From assembly GCA_944390615.1 (NCBI GenBank), contig CALXRJ010000108.1, positions 1 through 11,017 on the forward strand: a stretch of DNA of 11,017 nucleotides. The letters run 5' to 3'. The stretch comes from an uncultured Clostridia bacterium (lineage in GTDB: Bacteria; Bacillota; Clostridia; TANB77; CAG-508). Position 1 is the first letter of the stretch. The number at the start of each line of letters is the position of its first letter. The notes under the pieces are model-generated. The model was not told the DNA's origin. It searched no databases and saw nothing but the letters and a program-made list of their open reading frames with translations. The translations under genes and the position numbers were made by a program. Positions 1 to 7,485 of the stretch are shown one piece after another.

Positions 1-1762
1 AATAATCCAGGTGTTCTTGGCGTAGCTTCTGATTTAATAACTTATGATACCCAGTATCAGCAAATTATCTTAAACTTATTAGGAAGAACTGTTATTGTAG
101 AAAACATGGAAACAGCAATCCAATTAGCCAAAGAAAATGGAAATACATTCCGCATTGTAACCTTAGAAGGTGATATCATCAGTACAACAGGTTCCATGGC
201 AGGAGGTTCTGTAGCCAAAAAGACAGTAAAAATATTAGGAAGAGGCAAAGAAATCGAAGAATTAGCCAAACAAATTGAACAAATACAAAAAATGCAAGAA
301 GAATTAAAACAAAAAAAAGAAGAAATGCTAACATCTTCTACTAAAATACTAGAAAAAGCAGAAAAATTAGAAAATTCTCTTCAAACCATTGAAATAAAAT
401 ACAATGTAGAAGAACAAAAGTTAAATACCATACAAGAAAATATAGAAAAAATAGCCCAACGTTTAGAAAAAGCAAGGCAAGAAAAGAAAGAGTTAGAAGA
501 ACAGAAAAAAGAATGTTTATCTAAGATAGAAGAAAATAATTTAAAAAAAGAACAAATCGATAAGCAAAACAATAGTTTAAGAGAAAAAATAAATGAATTT
601 TCCGATTTAAATAAAGATACCATAAAAAAAGTAGATGACTTAAATTTTGATATCACCAATTTAAAAATTTCTGTATCTTCTTTTACAGAAAGTGAAAGTT
701 CTATTGAAGAAATGGAAGAAATGTTAAAAGCAGAAATAGAAAATCATAAAACAAGCATTGCAAATAAACAAAATCTAATAGAAAAAATGTCTTTAGAACA
801 AAAAGAACTAGAAGAAAAAATACAAGATACAATAGCTCAAATAGAAGCTTTAAAGGAAAAAGTTGCCAGAAGTGGCGAAGATATCGAAAAAATGAAAGAA
901 CAGAGAAAAACAGCAAATGAAAAGCTATCCCAACGAGAAAAAGATGAAGTGGAAGAATTCAAAGTAATGGAAGATTTAAAAGGCCAAATCGTAAAATTAG
1001 ATGTTAAAAAATCTAAACTAGAGGATGATTTAAATGAATTCATTACCTCTTTATGGAATGAATATGAACTTACACCTAATCATGCAGAAGGATATGAAAA
1101 ACCAGCCAATGTGGCTATAACAACAAGAAGAGTAAATAACTTAAGACAAGATATCAAAGAACTCCGGCTCTGTCAATGTAGATGCCATAGAAGAATATAA
1201 AACACAAAAACAAAGATATGATTTTATGTGTGAACAACGCTTAGACTTAGAAACCACCATGGCAAAACTAAGAGATATGATAACAGAAATTACAAACAAT
1301 ATGAAAACAAGATTTAAAGAAAAAATGGAAATTATCAATCAAAATTTTGGACAAACCTTTCAAGAATTATTTGGCGGAGGAGAAGCTAGAATTATCCTAG
1401 AAGATGAAGGAAATATTCTGGATTGTGGCATTGAAATCCAAGTTCAACCACCAGGCAAAAAACTACAAAGTATGGGACTTTTATCAGGTGGCGAAAGAGC
1501 CTTTACTGCAATTGCACTTTTATTTGCTATATTAAAAATGAACCCAGCACCATTTTGCGTACTAGATGAAATAGAAGCAGCATTAGATGATATCAATGTC
1601 AATCGTTATGCAGAATTTTTAAAAAAATTTGCAGAAGGTACCCAATTTTTAGTCATTACCCATAGAAAAGGAACGATGGAAGTAGCTGATACAGTTTATG
1701 GAATAACCATGGAGGAAAAAGGAATTTCAAAGCTTCTTTCTATGAAATTAAATAAAAAATAG
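1..1762 (+). CDS. smc: SMC chromosome segregation ATPase, 3' part, interrupted by a +1 frameshift
   Basis: This is the C-terminal part of the SMC protein, the core ATPase of the condensin-like complex that (with ScpA and ScpB) organises and segregates the chromosome. The 5' part lies left of the window. Frame 1 is open from base 1 and begins in the hinge (GVLGVASDLITYD, then GDIISTTGSMAGGS). About 300 residues of Lys/Glu-rich coiled coil follow. Frame 1 stops at 1198-1200, but homology continues without a gap in frame 2 from about 1166 (GSVNVDAIEEYK) into the ATPase head. The head shows the signature motif LSGGERAFTAIALL (near 1481), Walker B with D-loop (FCVLDEIEAALDD, near 1555) and the H-loop ITHRKGTME (near 1655). 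One extra C at 1164/1165 accounts for the break. Without recoding, the head would be lost, which is unlikely to be tolerated in this core gene. Identification is certain; the cause of the break is not. Confidence 0.95.
1162..1168 (+). other. Single-base (+1) frameshift in smc at an in-frame CGG codon
   Basis: The frame-1 codons read GAA CTC CGG CTC and run to a stop at 1198. Removing one C (1164 or 1165) gives GAA CTC GGC TCT GTC, i.e. E-L-G-S-V-N, the expected SMC sequence after the coiled coil. The codon affected is a conserved glycine. The site is not a homopolymer tract beyond CC. Confidence 0.9.
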
Positions 1763-1830
1763 GTATAAATTTGGAAAAGATGGTAAAAATTTTAATAGAT
1801 AATATTTTTTCGTTAAGCGAGGAGGAACTT

Positions 1831-2163
1831 ATGGAAAAAGGTCAAATGAAAAATATTGTGGTATTAAAAAATTTACCATCTAATTTAATTGAAGAGGCAC
1901 TTGTTATTGTTAAATCCAAAAAAAATGTAAAAACACTTGAATACATAGATAAAAAAGAAAATGGAAAAAAACAAGAAACTAGGGAAGACACCAAAGAGTA
2001 TATTATTCGAGAAGCAGAAAGTGTCATTTCTAGTTATATCCATGCCATGGAAAAAAAGGATAAAAAGCAAGAAAATAGAACGATAAATAAAAAATATAAA
2101 ATACTAAAAATTTATAGTATTGTGATCACCATTCTTATGGTAGGAAGTATTTTTTTATTTTAA
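1831..2163 (+). CDS. Small tail-anchored membrane protein, unknown function
   Basis: I do not recognise this protein. From ATG 1831 it has 110 residues: a short N-terminal segment (MEKGQMKNIVVLKNLPSN), a strongly charged middle rich in Lys and Glu (about residues 28-90), and one C-terminal membrane segment (about 91-110) that ends the protein. This suggests a tail-anchored protein with its soluble part in the cytoplasm. I chose ATG 1831 because a textbook GGAGG (1821-1825) lies five bases upstream. The frame is also open back to TTG 1771 and ATG 1780, but neither has a convincing ribosome binding site. The gene lies 68 bases after smc, where many Firmicutes carry ftsY, and it is not FtsY. It is followed by a strong terminator, so it is probably the last gene of the smc transcript. 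Confidence 0.7.
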   Translation: MEKGQMKNIVVLKNLPSNLIEEALVIVKSKKNVKTLEYIDKKENGKKQETREDTKEYIIREAESVISSYIHAMEKKDKKQENRTINKKYKILKIYSIVITILMVGSIFLF

Positions 2164-2220
2164 GTGCCATACTGTTAACGATTCTTTTAAGAAATTGTTT
2201 CAATACAGGAGTATCTCCAT

Positions 2221-2265
2221 AAAAAATGATAATAGAAATAACGAATATTTCTATTATCATTTTTT
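2221..2265 (+). terminator. Strong hairpin terminator
   Basis: A perfect 20-bp inverted repeat (2221-2240 with 2246-2265) has a five-base loop (ACGAA). The arms begin with six A and end with six T, so it can work on both strands. It lies 57 bases after the unknown tail-anchored gene and closes the smc transcript. Confidence 0.85.
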
Positions 2266-2384
2266 GATGAGAATACAACAAGTGGTGCTACTATTTTTAC
2301 GAATTAACATAGACAAAAAAGTAATAAATGGCAGGGGTAAAACATATACATTAAATAGAAAAAACGAAGGAAGCGGTGAACAAT

Positions 2385-3270
2385 ATGGAAAAAACAATGT
2401 CTGTTGAAGAAAAAATAAGAAGAGCAGAAGAAATTTACCAGAGAAGAAATGGAAATACATATGTCTATCGATCCACACCACAAGAAAAAAAAGGCCCTAG
2501 CTTGATGCGTAGAATGGTAAAACAAATCATCTTATGTTTTATGATTTATGGCGTTTTTTATGTTGTTACCAATCGAGAATATTTTTTATCAACTGAATTT
2601 CAAACAAAAGTAGAAAATTTAGCAGCACAAAATGAAACCGTAAACAATGTCTATCAATCGATAAAAGGATATTTACAAAAATATTTTCCACTGCAAAATG
2701 AAGAGGAAACAGCTACACCGGAAGAAAATCAAGACGAAAATGCACCAGCTCAAACACAAACCAATGAAATAAGTAGCGAGGAAAACTTAAGTAACAATGA
2801 CGAAAATATAGGTGGATCAACAGAAGAAATTCCAGAAGAAGAAAAAACACAAGAACAAAAAGATGTAGAAGACATCAAAAATATAACCAGTTTTATGATT
2901 CCAGTACAGGGAACCATCAGCTCAACCTTTGGCCTACGAAGCCCAACCACCAAAACAGTTCCCAAATATCATACAGGCCTAGATATAGCAGCAGAAACAG
3001 GAACCATTATAAAAGCAGCAACGGAGGGAACTGTTATTTTAGCTTCTTCTGAAGGAGACTATGGAAACCATTATAAAATACAAATAGAAGATATTGTAAT
3101 CATTTATGCACATTGTAGCAAACTATACTTAAAAGAAGGAGACAACGTCTATCAAGGACAAGAAATCGCAGAGGTAGGTTCTACTGGAAACTCAACACGG
3201 TCCACATTTACATTTCGAAATAAGAAAAGGGGATCGATTAATAGATCCACAATTAATTTTAGATATTTAA
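2385..3270 (+). CDS. M23 (LytM-type) metallopeptidase-domain membrane protein, SpoIVFA-like, frameshifted at its C-terminus
   Basis: The protein has a charged N-terminus (SVEEKIRRAEEIYQRR), one membrane segment at about residues 47-62, an acidic Gln/Glu/Asn-rich linker (about 105-165), then an M23 domain. Zinc ligands visible in frame are His196 and Asp200 (YHTGLD) and His243 (YAHC). The last motif is displaced by one extra C at 3198. With that base skipped the end reads STGPHLHFEIRKGD, restores HLH (about residues 274-276), and stops at 3270 with 294 residues; unshifted, translation runs to 3275 without HLH. B. subtilis SpoIVFA has the same layout (basic N-terminus, one membrane pass, M23-like domain) and precedes SpoIVFB, as here, so I infer a SpoIVFA counterpart. 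The B. subtilis protein lacks the catalytic residues, whereas this one would keep them. I prefer ATG 2385 to GTG 2376 because the AAGGAAG at 2367-2373 is too close to the latter. Confidence 0.85.
3195..3201 (+). other. Single-base (+1) frameshift in the M23 gene at an in-frame CGG codon
   Basis: The frame reads TCA ACA CGG TCC ACA, giving S-T-R-S-T. Dropping C3198 gives TCA ACA GGT CCA CAT TTA CAT, i.e. S-T-G-P-H-L-H, the near-invariant M23 end motif. The extra C stands alone between A and GG, so it is not a homopolymer error. As in smc, the affected codon is a conserved glycine turned from GGN into CGGN. Confidence 0.9.
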
Positions 3271-3272
3271 CA

Positions 3273-3296
3273 TAGTAAAAAGCTTGTTTTTTACTA
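3273..3296 (+). other. AT-rich hairpin between the M23 and M50 genes
   Basis: TAGTAAAAA (3273-3281) can pair with TTTTTACTA (3288-3296) across a six-base loop. There is no clear T-run after it, so it is at best a weak attenuator or RNA-stability hairpin. It sits in the 39-base gap of an otherwise operon-like pair and just upstream of the M50 ribosome binding site (AGGGAG, 3301-3306). Confidence 0.4.
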
Positions 3297-3309
3297 ATTT
3301 AGGGAGATT

Positions 3310-3957
3310 ATGATTTTTCGAATCGATTTAAAAATATTTGTCTTTCTGGTATTATTTTATTTTACAAGACAAATTCAAATTTATGCTATTATTATGATTT
3401 TTTGCATGGTTCATGAACTAAGTCATTTATTAGCAGGGATATTGTTAAAAATGAAAGTAAAAAGAGTTTCACTTTTACCAGTAGGACTTTCTATTGAATT
3501 TAGTTTAACCAAAAAAGATTATAATGAAAAAATTTTAAATGCAAATAAGTTAGAAATAAAAAAAATGATGATAGCAATAGCAGGGCCACTTTCCAATCTA
3601 TTTATAATGCTTATGATTAGTTTCATGAAAATCAATACCAATTTAAGCACTACAATTTTGTATGCCAATTTTTTAATTGCTATATTTAATTTATTACCGA
3701 TTTACCCTTTAGATGGAGGCAGAATTTTAAAATCCATCTTCAGTTTATTATGCAATAAAAAAACAGCAACCATTTATTGTAATCGAATTTCAAATATGAG
3801 TTTATTTTTACTTACTTTCCTATTTAGCCTATTAATTTATGATTTAAAAAATATAGGATTACTGATCATTATTGTGTATTTATGGTACCTAATTTTAAAA
3901 GAAAATAAGCTCTATAAAATGAAGCTGAGAGTATATGAAATGTTGAAATATTTATAA
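3310..3957 (+). CDS. spoIVFB: SpoIVFB-like site-2-type intramembrane zinc metalloprotease (M50)
   Basis: This 215-residue, multi-pass membrane protein has the M50 zinc motif HELSH (His35, Glu36, His39) in a membrane segment and the third-ligand motif LLPIYPLDGGR (Asp135). It also has the conserved AGPLSN loop at about residues 91-96 and LLPVGLSIEF at about 55-64, all in the order seen in B. subtilis SpoIVFB. That protein cleaves pro-sigma-K in the membrane around the forespore and is held in check by SpoIVFA and BofA. The protein is shorter than the B. subtilis one (about 288 residues) and lacks the C-terminal CBS domain, so control by ATP or substrate binding through CBS is probably absent. 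The gene starts at ATG 3310 after AGGGAG and follows its likely partner by 39 bases. The match is to the family and context; the substrate is inferred. Confidence 0.85.
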   Translation: MIFRIDLKIFVFLVLFYFTRQIQIYAIIMIFCMVHELSHLLAGILLKMKVKRVSLLPVGLSIEFSLTKKDYNEKILNANKLEIKKMMIAIAGPLSNLFIMLMISFMKINTNLSTTILYANFLIAIFNLLPIYPLDGGRILKSIFSLLCNKKTATIYCNRISNMSLFLLTFLFSLLIYDLKNIGLLIIIVYLWYLILKENKLYKMKLRVYEMLKYL

Positions 3958-3963
3958 AAAATA

Positions 3964-3992
3964 TGTACAATTTATGTGAATTGTGATATAAT
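3964..3992 (+). promoter_or_regulatory. Sortase promoter with a dyad in the spacer
   Basis: A -10 TATAAT (3987-3992) with upstream TG (extended -10, TGA) lies 17 bases after a 4-of-6 -35 (TGTACA, 3964-3969). Between and partly over them lies an inverted repeat ACAATT-N6-AATTGT (3967-3984), which would be well placed as an operator. The ribosome binding site GGAGG (4011-4015) and ATG 4024 follow. Confidence 0.7.
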
Positions 3993-4023
3993 AGACATAG
4001 ATGAGGAAACGGAGGGATGAAAT

Positions 4024-4689
4024 ATGTTAGAAACAAAATATAGTAAATTTTTAACCATATTATTAATTATAATCATAGTAGCAGTAATTGGATTATTAGG
4101 ATATTTAGGATATAATTATTATAGAAATTATTCCATCAATAGTGATTCCGATCAATTTGTATCAACATTTGTGGAAGAAGTGCAAAACACAACAACTAAT
4201 ACAACTGGAGAGGTAGGTAGTATTTCAGACAACATCAATTCAGTAGCTGTTGGTTCAACAAACAATGGAACTACACAAACTTTTAGAGGATTTAATGTAA
4301 TAGGAACAATCGAAATACCAAAAACAGGTATCAGTTATCCAATATTAGAAGCTCCACCAACTGTAAAAAAACTCGAAGTATCAGTAGCAGCCATTTATCC
4401 ACAAAATGCTGTACTAAATACAGAAGGAAATGTCGTAATTGTGGGACATAATTATAGAAATGGAATGTTTTTCTCAGACAACAAAAAATTATCCAATGGA
4501 GATAAAATTTATATAACAGACTTAAATGGAAATCGTGTGACTTATAACATTTATAATGTATTCCAAACATCAGTAAATGATACATCTTTCTATAATCGAG
4601 ATACAGATGGTGCTATGGAAGTTACTTTATCAACTTGTACAGATGCAAGTGATGATCAAAGAGTTATTGTTGAAGCAAGAGCAGAATAA
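4024..4689 (+). CDS. Sortase (cysteine transpeptidase)
   Basis: Sortases anchor secreted proteins to peptidoglycan, or join pilins, by cleaving a C-terminal sorting signal. This 221-residue protein has an N-terminal signal anchor (about residues 10-33), a Thr/Asn/Ser-rich stalk (about 40-85) and the beta-barrel domain starting IGTIEIPKTGISYPIL. The catalytic triad is visible: His142 (VIVGHNY), Cys205 (TLSTC) and Arg213 (DQRVIVEA). The small domain and TLSTC motif do not let me assign a class with certainty; a class D or B-like enzyme is possible. It stands alone, with its own promoter and terminator, and no LPxTG-type substrate gene is in the window. Start ATG 4024 is fixed by GGAGG eight bases upstream. 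Confidence 0.93.
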   Translation: MLETKYSKFLTILLIIIIVAVIGLLGYLGYNYYRNYSINSDSDQFVSTFVEEVQNTTTNTTGEVGSISDNINSVAVGSTNNGTTQTFRGFNVIGTIEIPKTGISYPILEAPPTVKKLEVSVAAIYPQNAVLNTEGNVVIVGHNYRNGMFFSDNKKLSNGDKIYITDLNGNRVTYNIYNVFQTSVNDTSFYNRDTDGAMEVTLSTCTDASDDQRVIVEARAE

Positions 4690-4699
4690 AATATAAGAC

Positions 4700-4744
4700 A
4701 AATCATATGGCAAAGAAGTTGATTTTTGCCATATGATTTTTTTT
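4700..4744 (+). terminator. Terminator of the sortase gene
   Basis: A perfect 15-bp stem (4700-4714 with 4725-4739) with a ten-base loop runs into eight T (4737-4744). It begins ten bases after the sortase stop codon. Its T-run abuts the palindromic element that starts at 4743. Confidence 0.88.
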
Positions 4745-5003
4745 GTTACTATTCACGGCTGGAATAAGCCGCCTCCAACGGTTATTGTTATAAAATTTAT
4801 TGCATTCCTCGGCTCCCGGCATACCTGAAGAGCATCTAAACTTAAATAAAACGAGCCTCTCGCTGCATCCTTCGCGCTTCCTCATTTCATTTAAGGTAAG
4901 ATGCTCTATCAGGTATTCTGGTCACATTCGTCATTCCATAAATTTTATAACAATAACCGTTTGAGTCTTCTCTGCAATATGAATACACTGTAAATAGTAA
5001 CAA
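4743..5003. repeat. Imperfect palindromic element of about 260 bp (MITE-like or large structured intergenic repeat)
   Basis: The two halves are inverted copies in blocks. The ends are TTGTTACTATT (4743-4753) against AATAGTAACAA (4993-5003), 11 of 11. An exact 24-bp block pairs 4777-4800 with 4938-4961. An inner block pairs 4821-4837 (ATACCTGA...AGCATCT) with 4900-4916, with one or two bulged bases, and CTTAAAT (4841-4847) pairs with ATTTAAG (4889-4895). Between the paired blocks lie unpaired stretches richer in G+C than the surroundings, including a small side hairpin GGCT-GGAATA-AGCC (4758-4771) and CGAG-CCT-CTCG in the apical loop. It carries no convincing gene and no transposase. This plan fits a non-autonomous mobile element or a long folded RNA. 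I could not define a target-site duplication in the T-rich flanks. Confidence 0.8.
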
Positions 5004-5027
5004 CTTTTTTATTAGGGGAAGAAAAAA

Positions 5028-5069
5028 TTGAAAAAATCCCTTTCTTTTTTTTATAGAATCCTTTATAAT
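5028..5069 (+). promoter_or_regulatory. Probable ligA promoter region
   Basis: A consensus -10 TATAAT lies at 5064-5069, 19 bases before ATG 5089, but has only a poor -35 at the right distance (TTTCTT, 5041-5046). An alternative pair is TTGAAA (5028-5033) with TATAGA (5052-5057) at 18 bases. A promoter here is expected because the preceding gene ends in a terminator; which pair is used is unclear. Confidence 0.4.
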
Positions 5070-5088
5070 AATTTGTGGAGGGAAGATT

Positions 5089-7089
5089 ATGAATAAAACA
5101 CAAGCTAAAAAAAGAATGGAAGAACTAATACAAAAAACTTCCTATTATGCACAAAAATACTACGACGAAGACAAACCAGAAATTAGTGACTTTGAATATG
5201 ACATGTTAATGTTAGAACTAAGAAAATTAGAAAATCAATATCCAGAATTGATAAACAGCAAATCCTACACGCAACATGTAGGGGGAAATGTAAAATCTGG
5301 ATTTAGCAAAGTAGAACATGAAGTTCCACTTTTAAGTATGCAAGATATCTTTAGCTTAGAAGAAATAGAGGAATATGTAAATAAAATAAAAAAACAAGCA
5401 GAAGAAAATCATATTAAAAATCAAAATTTTGTAGTAGAAACTAAAATAGATGGTTTAACAGCATCTTTAGAGTACAAAGATGGCATATTTGTTAGAGGTT
5501 CCACAAGAGGAAATGGATTAGTAGGAGAAGATGTAACAGAAAATCTAAAAACCATCAAAAATATACCACAAAAACTAACAGAAAAAGTAACCATAACAGT
5601 GCGTGGAGAAGTATTTATTAGTAACCAAGACTTTGCAAAAATGAACCAAGAAAGAGAAGAAAAGGGAGAAGAAATTTTTGCTAATGCTCGTAATGCAGCA
5701 GCAGGGTCTTTAAGACAGCTAGATAGTTCTATTACCAAAAAAAGACCATTAGATATTTATGTTTATAATATCCAAAAAATAGAAGGAAAAGAAATAACTT
5801 CTCACTATGAAGGTTTACAATATTTAGAAAAATTAGGTTTTCAAGTAAATCCTATCAAAATATTTTGTTCAACCGCAGAAGAAGTAAACAAAGCAATCAA
5901 CCAAATAGGTAATGAAAGAGAAAAACTGACATTTGGCATAGATGGAGCAGTTGTAAAAGTAGATGACTTAAATTTTAGAGAAATATTAGGTGCAACAGCC
6001 AAAAATCCAAGATGGCAAATTGCTTATAAATATCCACCAGAACAAAAAGAGACCAAATTAATCGATATTGTATGTAATGTAGGAAGAACAGGTGTTATTA
6101 CACCACTTGCTATTTTAGAGCCTGTGCAAGTTTCTGGTTCTACCATTTCTAAAACAACACTTCATAATGAAGATTTTATCAAAGAAAAAGAAATCAAAAT
6201 AGGAGATACCGTAGTTATCCAAAAAGCAGGGGATGTCATACCAGAAATTGTTAAAGTAAACAAAGAAAAAAGAACAGGAGAAGAAAAAGAATTTAAAATG
6301 CCAGATACCTGCCCTGTATGTGGTGCTAAAACAGTAAGAGAAGAAGGAGAAGCGGCTGTTCGCTGTACAGGAATAGAATGTCCAGCTAAACTATATCGAA
6401 ATTTAGTCCATTTCGTATCGCGAGAAGCTATGAATATAGATGGGTTAGGCGAAAATATTATCGACCAATTAATGGACAAAAAATTAATTCAAAATATTGC
6501 AGATATCTATCAATTAACTTTTGAAGATATTGCATCTTTAAAGAAAAATGGAACCAAATTTGCAACGAATTTAATTAATGCCATAGAAAACAGTAAACAA
6601 AACGATTTATATCGATTAATTACAGCCTTTGGTATTATGCACATTGGAACCAAAGCATCCAAAGTACTTGCCAAAAAATTTAAAAATCTAAACAATCTAG
6701 CCAATGCCAGTTTAGAAGAATTATCAGAAATAGAAGATATTGGACCAATTATGGCACAAAGCATTGTAGAATTTTTTGCCCAAGAACAAACCAAGGATTT
6801 AATAGAAAAATTAAAACAAGCAGGTGTCAATACAGAGGCAAAAGATACAGAAGAGGTAGAAGAAAGACTGGCAGGAAAAACTTTTGTATTAACAGGAAGT
6901 TTACAAAACTTTACACGTGAAGAAGCAGCAGATAAAATAGAAAAACTAGGAGGAAAAGTATCCAGTTCTGTTTCCAAAAAAACCTCTTATTTAGTAGCAG
7001 GAGAAGATGCTGGAAGTAAGCTTACCAAAGCACAAGAATTAGGGACAACCATTTTAACAGAAGCAGAATTTTTAGAGATGATAAAATAA
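5089..7089 (+). CDS. ligA: NAD-dependent DNA ligase
   Basis: LigA seals nicks in duplex DNA during replication and repair, using NAD+ to adenylate its active-site lysine. The protein is full length (666 residues) and intact. It has the N-terminal Ia domain (YYAQKYYDEDKPEISDFEYD) and the adenylation motif TKIDG with catalytic Lys119. The OB fold (GRTGVITPLAILEPV, about 332-346) follows, then a four-cysteine zinc finger (Cys408, Cys411, Cys426, Cys431) and helix-hairpin-helix repeats (about 450-580). A C-terminal BRCT domain begins about 594 (LAGKTFVLTGSL). ATG 5089 follows GGAGGG (5077-5082). The gene is not in the pcrA-ligA-gat order common in Firmicutes but stands after the palindromic element. 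Its intactness shows that the frameshifts elsewhere are not a general loss of sequence quality. Confidence 0.98.
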   Translation: MNKTQAKKRMEELIQKTSYYAQKYYDEDKPEISDFEYDMLMLELRKLENQYPELINSKSYTQHVGGNVKSGFSKVEHEVPLLSMQDIFSLEEIEEYVNKIKKQAEENHIKNQNFVVETKIDGLTASLEYKDGIFVRGSTRGNGLVGEDVTENLKTIKNIPQKLTEKVTITVRGEVFISNQDFAKMNQEREEKGEEIFANARNAAAGSLRQLDSSITKKRPLDIYVYNIQKIEGKEITSHYEGLQYLEKLGFQVNPIKIFCSTAEEVNKAINQIGNEREKLTFGIDGAVVKVDDLNFREILGATAKNPRWQIAYKYPPEQKETKLIDIVCNVGRTGVITPLAILEPVQVSGSTISKTTLHNEDFIKEKEIKIGDTVVIQKAGDVIPEIVKVNKEKRTGEEKEFKMPDTCPVCGAKTVREEGEAAVRCTGIECPAKLYRNLVHFVSREAMNIDGLGENIIDQLMDKKLIQNIADIYQLTFEDIASLKKNGTKFATNLINAIENSKQNDLYRLITAFGIMHIGTKASKVLAKKFKNLNNLANASLEELSEIEDIGPIMAQSIVEFFAQEQTKDLIEKLKQAGVNTEAKDTEEVEERLAGKTFVLTGSLQNFTREEAADKIEKLGGKVSSSVSKKTSYLVAGEDAGSKLTKAQELGTTILTEAEFLEMIK

Positions 7090-7123
7090 ATAGAAGGGAG
7101 AATAGTTTAAAAGAAATATTTTT

Positions 7124-7129
7124 TATAAT
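7124..7129 (+). promoter_or_regulatory. Possible -10 box after ligA
   Basis: TATAAT at 7124-7129 has no recognisable -35 at 16-18 bases. If used, transcription would start near 7136, so the candidate ATG at 7131 could not be the start of the next gene, which supports a later one. Confidence 0.3.
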
Positions 7130-7172
7130 TATGTGTACCTTTGAGCGAAGCGTGAAAGGAATGAAATTTTTT

Positions 7173-7412
7173 ATGGAAGACTATACCTTTGAAATGATGT
7201 ATGAAGATTTAAGAAACGGCTATCAAATTTATTATACTTATGTAAGAAACCGCTATTTATTGTTTCGAACCGCAAAAAATTGTTATACACAAAAACTACT
7301 TTCTGAAGATACAAAAAATCCACATCCGAAAACAACAATGCTTACCTTAAAGAGAGTCAAAGAGATGTTTCCCTACATGGAAGATATTGAGTATAAGGTA
7401 ATAGATTGTTGA
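7173..7412 (+). CDS. Small Tyr-rich cytoplasmic protein, unknown function
   Basis: I do not recognise this 79-residue protein. It begins MEDYTFEMMYEDLRNGYQIY, is rich in Tyr, has no membrane segment, and contains LTLKRVKEMFPYMED near its end. The frame is open back to ATG 7131 and ATG 7161. I prefer ATG 7173: AAAGGA (7155-7160) directly abuts ATG 7161 and lies twelve bases before 7173, and nothing suitable precedes 7131. The choice is uncertain; with ATG 7161 the protein is four residues longer. It lies 83 bases after ligA in the same direction and may be cotranscribed with it. Codon use resembles its neighbours. Confidence 0.6.
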   Translation: MEDYTFEMMYEDLRNGYQIYYTYVRNRYLLFRTAKNCYTQKLLSEDTKNPHPKTTMLTLKRVKEMFPYMEDIEYKVIDC

Positions 7413-7447
7413 AAAACAAATGTAATGTGAATTTTGAGAGAAAATTA

Positions 7448-7476
7448 TTGACTTAATTATAAACTAATGATATATT
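7448..7476 (+). promoter_or_regulatory. Sigma-A-type promoter upstream of the agr-like locus
   Basis: TTGACT (7448-7453, 5 of 6) is followed after exactly 17 bases by TATATT (7471-7476, 5 of 6). Transcription would start near 7483 and the RNA would begin almost at once with the hairpin at 7492-7514. The next plus-strand gene, agrB, is about 250 bases further, so the product is either a long-leader agrBD message or an untranslated RNA. Confidence 0.55.
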
Positions 7477-7485
7477 GGCTATAAT

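Noticed and set aside
381..1043. Minus-strand frames inside smc
   Set aside because: They are shadows of the Lys/Glu-rich coiled-coil codons, which read as Phe/Ser/Leu-rich on the other strand.
2310..2350. Possible mother-cell sigma-E-type promoter before the M23 gene (CATATACA near 2343)
   Set aside because: The -10 resemblance is loose and no convincing -35 is placed at the right distance, so I do not list it as a feature, although sporulation control would be expected.
4703..4885. 60-codon minus-strand frame across the palindromic element
   Set aside because: It reads through the left half of the palindrome into the sortase terminator, has an odd composition unlike its neighbours and depends on the repeat sequence; such frames arise by chance in structured repeats.
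5421..6977. Minus-strand frames of 105-155 codons inside ligA
   Set aside because: They lie fully within an intact, well-recognised gene and resemble no family I know.
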